NCBI GenBank assembly: GCA_021372355.1
Contig: JAJFUQ010000186.1
Location: 1-60,152 of the forward strand
Reading direction: 5' to 3'
DNA length: 60,152 nucleotides
Source: Nocardiaceae bacterium
GTDB lineage: Bacteria; Actinomycetota; Actinomycetes; Mycobacteriales; Mycobacteriaceae
In this document: one piece after another, positions 1 to 9,000 of the stretch
Layout: the number at the start of each line of letters is the position of its first letter
How positions within the stretch are numbered: the stretch's first letter is position 1
Position numbers and translations under genes: made by a program
Notes under the pieces: generated by a model
Seen by the model: only the letters and a program-made list of their open reading frames with translations
Told to the model about the DNA's origin: nothing
Database searches by the model: none

Positions 1-1
1 T

Positions 2-3000
2 GTTCTGGGCGGTGTGCGGGTCGGAATTGATGATTCGTTCTTCGCCCTTGGTGGTGATTCGATTCTGTCGATTCAGCTTGTGGCGCGGGCGCGTGCGCGT
101 GGCGTGGTGTTTACCCCACGCGACGTCTTCGAACAGAAAACACCGGGTGCTCTCGGGCTCGTCGCCAAGACGGGCAGCGTCGAAGTCAAAAAGCTCGAAG
201 AGTTGCCCGGCGGTGGCGTCGGCGACATCCCGCTGCTGCCTGTCGTAGATCACTTCCTCGAACCCGGCGCCAGCATCAGCCGCTTTGTTCAGTCGATGGT
301 CCTCGACACTCCAGCTGGAATGACCATTGATCAGGTCCATGCCGTGATCGGTGCGGTGGTTGGGCGACACGACGTCATGCGCTCGAAGCTGTGTCGGTCC
401 AGCGGTGGATGGTCGTGGGAAGCACTGCCCCTCAGCGACTTCGACTGGACGCGATTGATTCATCGGGTGCCAGTGACATCGGCGACAGAGGTTCCGGCAG
501 TGGCCGCGACCGAGTTCAATGCCGGAGTCGGCCGCCTCGACCCGGCCAATGGTGTGTTGGCGCAATTCATCTGGCTCGATGTCGCGGGCGGCGACGGCCG
601 GATGCTGGTCATCGCGAATCACCTCATGGTCGATGGAGTTTCGTGGCGGATTCTTGTTCCAGACTTTGTCAAGGCGTGGCTTGCCGTAGCTGCCGGGCAG
701 ACTCCGCAGCTCGAACCCGTCGGCACATCCTTGCGCCGGTGGGCCTATGCGCTCACCGACGCAGCCACAGCAGATGCCCAATTGGCGCAAGTCGACCTGT
801 GGCGTGGTATGGCTGCGGGCGATGACCCCGAGCTTGGATCGCGCGCGTTCGACCGTCGCATTGATCTCGTATCGACTGTGAAGACTCTCACGGTCAAAGC
901 CTCGCCCGAGGTAACGGCCGCGATTCTGACGCGAGTGCCCGAGGCGTTTCACGGCGGAGTCACCGACGGACTTCTCGCTGCATTGAGTCTTGCGGTCTCG
1001 GTGTGGCGTAGCCGTCGAGGTGTCGATGAGCGGTCTCTTCTGGTCCAACTCGAAGGCCACGGACGCGAGGAACATCTCGCGCCGGGTGCCGACCTATCGC
1101 AGACGGTCGGCTGGTTCACGAGCGTCTTCCCGTTGCGGCTGGAGTTCGGCCACGTTGATCCGCAGGCTGCGCTCGCCGGATCGCCGGATGACATTGCTCG
1201 CCTGGTCAAGAGTGTTAAAGAGCGTTGGCGCGCAATCCCCGACAACGGCCTCGGATATGGCCTGCTGCGTCACCTGAACCCGGCAACGGCTGAACTACTC
1301 GGCGAACCAGTGCGTCCGCAGATCGCGTTCAACTACCTCGGTCGCGTGGGGTCTGAAATCCCGGCCGGTACCGAGGGACTCGGATGGCTGCCGACCAGGG
1401 ACGTGATGGATCTTCACTCTGCTCCCGACGCCGACCGCCCCGCACCCGCGACCGTCGATATCAACGCGATCACCGCGGGAGATGGCCTGTCCGCCTCGTT
1501 TAACTACGTAAGCGGAATTCTGACGGAATCCGATGTTAGCGAGCTGACGGATCTCTGGCTGACTGCACTGCGCGCCATCGCGGATTACGCGTCGCAGCCT
1601 GACGCTGGTGGGTATTCGCCGTCGGATTTCCCGCTGGTTCGTTTGACTCAGGACGACGTTGATGACGTCGAGCGGAACTATCCGGAAATGACGGGCATCT
1701 GGCCGCTTGCGCCGTTGCAGTCCGGACTGCTGTTCCATCACCTGTTCTCGGAATCGAGCCTCGACGTATACACGCCGCAGGTCGCCATCGAGCTGCGCGG
1801 CGTCCTCGACGTCGAACGACTGAGGTCGGCTGTCGTCACGGCCATCCGTCGCTATCCGAACCTGTCCGCGGCGTTCGTCGCGAGCCGGGCTGGGATACCG
1901 TTGCAGATTTTCGCCGGCCAACCGGAGATTCCGTGGCGGGAGGTCGATTACCGCACAGAGCCGGATGCCGCGGAACAGGCGCGGCGGATCGCCGATGCAG
2001 ACTGGACCGCAGGTTTTGATCTCGCGAGGCCCCCACTCATCCGATTCCTGCTGATCACGCTCGCCGAAGATGAGTTTCGTCTGGTCGTCACCAGCCACCA
2101 CATCGTTCTCGACGGCTGGTCGATGCCGCTACTCATGCGGGATCTCCTCGCCTTGTATGCGACGCGTAGCGACGTCAGCATCCTGCCGGCCGTTCGTCCG
2201 TACTCCGACTACCTGCGATCCATCTCAGACGCGGGTCAGTCGGCGGCGATGGCAGCCTGGCGGAAGGCGCTTCGCGACGTAGAACCGACGTTCCTGCTCC
2301 GTGAGGGTGGCGAGGGATCGGTGACGACGTCGAGCACGTTCGACATCGAGCTCGACGAGGCTCTCACCGCGCGCCTAGCCGAGGTGGCCGCGACGGTCGG
2401 AGTCACGGTAAACACGATCCTTCAGACAGTGTGGGGCCTGGTGCTCGGGCACCTCACGGGGCGTGAGGACGTTGTGTTCGGCACAACGGTTTCCGGACGT
2501 CCGGCAGAGCTGGCGGGCGTTGACGCGATGGTGGGCTTGTTTGTCAACACCATTCCGGTGCGTGTGAAGGTCGATTCGTCGATGTCGGTGTCCGACGCCC
2601 TGCGGACTGTTCAGTCCGCGCAGGCCGACCTGCTCGAAGCACATCACATCGGATTGCCACAGATTCAGGCGGCGGCGGGCACCGACGCGCTTTTCGACAC
2701 TCTATTGGTGTTCGAATCGTACCCGGTAGATACGGAAGGCATTGCGGCGCAGGCGATGTCGATCGACGGCTTGGAGCTGGCCGACATTTCGCAGCGGGAG
2801 TCGGCGCACTACCCGCTGACTCTCGTTGTCCGGACTGGGGCGCGACTTCATATCTCGCTGAGCTACCAAACGAACCTGATCGGCTCTAAACGGGTTGCCG
2901 CGGTTGGTCGGTGTATTTTGGCGACCTTCGATTCGGTGCTTTCGAACGCGGACCAAAAGCTGGCTGAGGTTGAGTTCGAGGACCCGGCCGAGAGGGCTCG

Positions 3001-6000
3001 ACTCGTTTCGTTGGGTCAGGCGCTACCCGCGGTTGCGCCGGTGCTGCTGCCCGATGTTCTCGCACGCGCGGTGGCGGCGAATCCGGATGGGATTGCCGTT
3101 ATCGCCGAGAGCGGGACGCTGACCTATCGGCAACTCGACGAAGTGTCTAACCGGCTGGCACGCGCACTTATCGCCGATGGAGTAGGTGCCGAAGACGTGG
3201 TCGGGCTAGCTCTCGGCCGCGGCCTTGATCTGGTTATCGCGTGGTGGGCAGTGGCGAAGTCGGGAGCGGCTTTCGTTCCAATCGACCCGGCGTATCCGAC
3301 GGAACGAATCCAGCACTTGGTAACTGATTCGGCGATCCGGGTCGGGCTCACGGAGGACCGTTACCTCACTAATCTGCCGGACGGCCCACGCTGGCGGCCG
3401 CTGGACACGATCGACCTCGACGGCGTGTCGGGTGAGCCGGTGGTGGAATCAGAGCGCCTTCGCCCCGTGTACTTGACGAACACGGCGTATGTCATCTACA
3501 CCTCGGGCTCGACGGGTCTGCCAAAGGGGGTCGTGGTCACCCACATGGGTCTGGCCAACCTTGCGACCGTTCTGCAGGAGACCTTGGACGTGACGTCCGA
3601 CTCTCGATTCCTGCAGCTGTCGACGCCGTCCTTCGACGTGTCGATCTCGGAGTGGATATCCACGGTAAGTGCGGCCGCAACGCTTGTGGTCTCCCCACCC
3701 GACATTTATGGCGGGCCGCTCCTTACCGCACTAATCGAGGAGCATGCCGTCACGCACATGCTCATCACACCGTCGGTTTTGGCTTCGCTTAATGCGGATT
3801 CAATGCCGTCACTGCGGGTTGTGTCGTCGGTCGGTGAGGCGATCTCGGCGGACATGGTGGAACGTTGGTCGCGCGGCCGCGCGCTGGTGAACGGCTATGG
3901 TCCGACCGAAACGACCGTTATCTCCAATAGCGTGACACTCGTTCCCGGGCGCCCGGTAACGATCGGCCCACCGCTCCGCGGATTCAGTGACTATGTCCTC
4001 GACGCGGAATTGCGTCCGGTCGCCGAGAGAGTGGCCGCCGAGTTCTACCTGGGTGGCGCCAGCCTCGCTCGTGGCTACCACGCTAGACCGGGCTTGACCG
4101 CGACGCGTTTCGTGGCTGACCCGTTCGGTCCGCCGGGTGCGCGCTTGTATCGAACGGGCGATGTCGTCAGATGGACAACCGATGCCGACCTTGAGTACGT
4201 CGGCCGCACCGACTTCCAGGTAAAAATCCGCGGACAGCGAATCGAGCTGGGCGAGGTCGACGCCGCGTTGCTGTCCCATGACACGATCTCGTCGGTCGTT
4301 ACGGTTGGCCGAAAGACCGACGACGGCCACCACATGCTCGTCTCCTACGTCGTTGCGGCCGAAGGCCAGGCGGTCGACGTGGCCGAGGTGTTTGACCACA
4401 TCCGCGTGCGTCTGGCCCGCCATATGGTTCCAGCCCACATCGTTGTTCTCGAAGACTTCCCGCTTACGCCGGTGGGCAAGATCGATCGGACCGCACTACC
4501 GGCGCCGGAAACGCAGAAGCGCGAATACGTCGAGCCTGTCACCGAGCTTGAGAACCTTGTCGCCGATGTCTTCGCCGACGTTCTCGGCATCGATCGCGTT
4601 GGCCAGGATGACGATTTCTTCGATCTTGGTGGCAACTCGCTCATCGCGACGCAGGTCATCGCACGATTGGGCTCGGCGCTGGACACACAGGTGCCGGTGC
4701 GAACCTTGTTCGAATCGCCGACCGTTTCACAATTTGCGTTGGCCCTGGAGTTGCTCGCGGGGATCGGTGGTCGAAAGGAGCTCGTTGCTGGGCCTCGGCC
4801 GGAAGTCATTCCGTTGTCGCTGGCACAACGACGTATGTGGTTCCTCAACCGTTTCGACCCTGAGTCGGCCGTCAACAACATTCCGATTGTCATTCGTCTC
4901 ACCGGCGAACTTGATGTTGAGGCCATGCGGGCCGCCTTCCGCGACATGGTCGACCGGCACGAAGTGCTGCGAACCATCTATCCAGAGGTCGATGGCAAGC
5001 CGCGGCAGGCGATCCTGCCGACGACACAGGCTGTGGTTGATCTCGACGTCCAGACCGTCACCGAGGCCGGAATCTTCGACGCGGTGAGCGATGTGGTCCT
5101 GCGCGGATTCGATGTCACGGCTCAAGTGCCGATTCGTGCGGTGCTCTACCAGGTCAGCGAGGGCGACTACGTGCTTGCCGTCGTTGTGCATCACATCAGC
5201 GCCGATGGATTCTCCATGGGGCCACTCGCGCGCGACATGATGATCGCTTACGCAGCCCGCAGCCAATCACAGGTTCCCGCGTGGGCACCGCTGGCGGTGC
5301 AGTACGCAGACTTCTCGCTCTGGCAGCAGGACATCCTTGGCAGTGAGGATGATCCGGAGTCGCTCATCAGTCAGCAGATCGCCCACTGGCAAAAGGCTCT
5401 CGTGGACCTTCCTGAGGTGCTGGAACTACCCTCCGATCGGCCTCGGCCGGATGAGGCCAGCTACCGAGGAGCCGTGCACCGATTCGAGGTAAGTCGCCAG
5501 CTTGCAGAGCGACTCAATGGCGTCGCGCGCAGTTCGGGAGCCTCGCTCTTCATGGTCGTGCACGCCGCGTTGGCAGTGCTGTTGTCGCGGTTGTCGAACA
5601 CTCGTGACATCGCGATAGGTACGCCGGTTGCCGGGCGTGGTGAAGCCGCCCTCGACGATGTCGTGGGAATGTTCGTGAACACACTCGTCTTGCGCTCGGA
5701 CGTGCACTCGGGTCAACAGTTCGCTGAACTTCTGGCGTCGACTCGCGAGGCGGATCTGACGGCCTACGCGCATGCAGATGTACCTTTTGAGCGGCTGGTC
5801 GAGCTCCTCAACCCGGTTCGTTCGGCAGCCCATTCGCCGTTGTTCCAGGTCATGCTCACATTCCAGAATCTCGGTCAGACGAGTTTCGAGCTGCCCGGGC
5901 TCACCGTTGGAGCCTTGTCGTACGACGTGGTTCCGGCGAAATTCGATCTGCAGGTCACTCTCGCCGAGCGCTTCGACCTCGACGGCCAGCTTGACGGCAT

Positions 6001-9000
6001 AGCGGCCGAGTTGACATACGCCACAGATCTTTTCGACGAATCGACGGTGGCCTCCTTCGGCGACCGGTTTGTTCGTATTCTCGACGCGGTCGCCACTGAC
6101 CCGCGCGCGGTGGTAGGGGACATCGACATTCTCGACGAGCAGGAGCGTTCCGCGCTGCTCGACGACTGGACGACACTCGGAGAGGACCGCGGCGCAGCCG
6201 GAACGATCGCCGAACAGTTCGAAAAGGCTGCAACGCGATTCCCCGACCACGTCGCGGTTCGTTTCGGGGACGTATCCATGAGTTACCGTGAACTCGATGC
6301 GCGGGCGAACCAGCTGGCGCACGCCCTGGCGGCCTCTGGCGTCGGTCCGGAAGATCTCGTCGCGATTGCGTTGTCGCGTTCGGTGGATTTGGTTGTCGCA
6401 ATTGTCGGCACGTTGAAGTCGGGGGCCGGGTACCTGCCGGTGGACCCGTCGTATCCGGCGGACCGGATCCAGTTCGTGTTATCCGATGCGCGTCCCAAGG
6501 CTGTTGTAACGACTGCGGTGGATCGATCGGCGATCGGGGTCCCGGCCGACCTCCCGGTGATCGACCTGGCAACGTTCGATTTCAGCGGCATCTCCACAGC
6601 GCGTCTGTCGACCAATGTTCTGCCCGACAACATCGCTTACGTCATCTATACGTCGGGCTCGACCGGGCGCCCGAAGGGTGTACAGATCCCGCACGTCAAC
6701 GCATTGCGTTTGGTTCGTAATACGAGCGAGGAGTTCGGATTCAACGCCGACGACGTGTGGACGATGTTCCACAGTTCGGCATTCGACTTCTCGGTGTGGG
6801 AGCTGTGGGGTCCACTACTCTTTGGCGGAACTCTCGTCGTCGTCGACTACCTCACCTCGCGGTCGCCACAGCAGTTCGCCGAGCTTGTTCGACGTGAGGG
6901 CGTGACGGTCCTCAACCAGACGCCTTCTGCGTTCTATCAGTTCGTGGAAGCCGACCGCTACGTCGATGAAGCGATGGGCAGCCTGAAGCTTCGGTACGTC
7001 ATCTTCGGAGGCGAGGCCCTCGAACTCAAGAGGCTTGGCAACTGGTATGGCCGTCATCCGGAGACGCCCACGCTGGTCAACATGTATGGCATCACTGAGA
7101 CAACGGTGCATGTCTCCTACCGACCGCTCAATTCGACGATGGCCGCAACGGCGCCATCGAGTGTTATTGGTCGTGCAATCGCCGGACTGCGTGTGTTCGT
7201 GTTGGACGATCGGCTGCAGCCGGTGCCCCCGGGCGTACCCGGCGAAATGTATGTTGGCGGCGTTCAGCTCGCCCGCGGCTACCTTGGCCGACCGGACCTG
7301 ACGGCCGCTCGATTTGTGGCCGATCCGCATGGTGCACCGGGGGAGCTTCTGTACCGCTCCGGTGACGTGGCGCGCTACAACACCTCGGGTGAGCTCGAGT
7401 ACCTCGGCCGTGCCGACGACCAGGTGAAGGTTCGTGGTTTCCGAATCGAACTTGGTGAGATTGCGGCAGTCGTCGCCGACCAAATCGGCGTTGCTCAGGC
7501 TGTGGCGATCGTGCACCATGACGACAGAATCGGCGATCAAATCGTCGCCTATGTGGTGCCCGATCCGGGAGTAACCCTCGGTAGCGACGCGGTTATAGCC
7601 ATGGCGGCGGAGCGCCTCCCCGCCTACATGGTGCCGACGGTAGTAATGATTGTCGATGCCATTCCGCTGACCTCCAACGGCAAGCTCGACCGTCGTGCGC
7701 TGCCGAAACCGATGGCGCAGGTGCGGTCCTTCCGCGCACCGGCGTCTGCGCTTGAGCAGACCATCGCCGATGTCTTCGGAGAGGTACTTGGAGTCGATCG
7801 AGTCGGCTCCGACGACGACTTCTTCGCACTCGGTGGTAATTCATTGCTGGCGACTCAGGTCGTTTCACGCATCGGCGCCGCTGTCGGCGGCACTGTGCCA
7901 GTCCGGATGTTGTTCGAAGCGGCGTCGGTCGCGGGACTAGCCACCCGACTCGCTTCGCACACGCTGTCGGAAGGCCGTGCACCACTTGTCGCGCGGGCGC
8001 GGCCGGAGATCGTCCCGCTGTCTCTGGCTCAGGGGCGAATGTGGTTCCTGAATCAGCTTGACCCGACGGCTGCCACGTACAACATACCGATCGCGATCCG
8101 CCTGTCGGGAAGGCTCGACATCGAGGTGCTTGCGAGCGCCTTCCTCGATGTAGTGGGCCGCCATGAGGTCCTTCGAACCGTCTATCCAGAAGTAAACGGC
8201 AAGCCAGTGCAAAAGGTGCTGTCCCCGGCGGAGGCGGAGGTAACCCTCGTCGTCGAGTCGGTCCCCGAGGCCGAGGTGCTCGACCGCGTTACGCGCTTCG
8301 CCCTTCGGGGATTCGACGTGTCAGCCGAAGTCCCGGTTCGGGCGTTGTTGGCTGAGATTTCGACAGCGAATGAAGCAGCGCCTCACGAGCATGTCTTGGT
8401 CGTGGTGGTGCACCACATTAGTGCCGACGGATTCTCGATGGGTCCACTAGCCCGCGACATGATGATCGCGTATGCAGCCCGGTCGGCGGGCGAGCTTCCC
8501 TCGTGGGTTCCACTGCCGGTCCAGTTCGCGGATTTTGCGTTGTGGCAGCGTGAAGTGTTGGGTTCGGAGGAGGATCCTGGTTCGATCCTCAGCCAGCAGA
8601 TCGAGTACTGGTCTCATCAGCTAGTCGGGGTTCCCGACGTGTTGAGCCTTCCCGTGGACCGTCCGCGTCCGCCGGTCGCGACGGGGCGGGGCGCTACGGT
8701 GAAGGTCCTTCTTCCGGAATCGTTGCGGACCGCTCTCGTCTCGCTGGGGCACGCGAACAACGCCTCGATGTTCATGGTGCTTCATGCCGCCCTTGCCGTT
8801 CTCCTCAGTCGGCTCTCGGGTTCCGAGGACATCGTGATCGGTGCGCCCGTTGCCGGCCGCGGTACGGCGGAGATCGACGACCTTGTCGGCATGTTCGTCA
8901 ACACGCTGGCGTTGCGGACGACGGTCGAACCGGATGTCTCGTTCACTGAACTGCTCGCTAACGTCCGGCACGTCGACCTCGAGGCGTTCGATCATGCCGA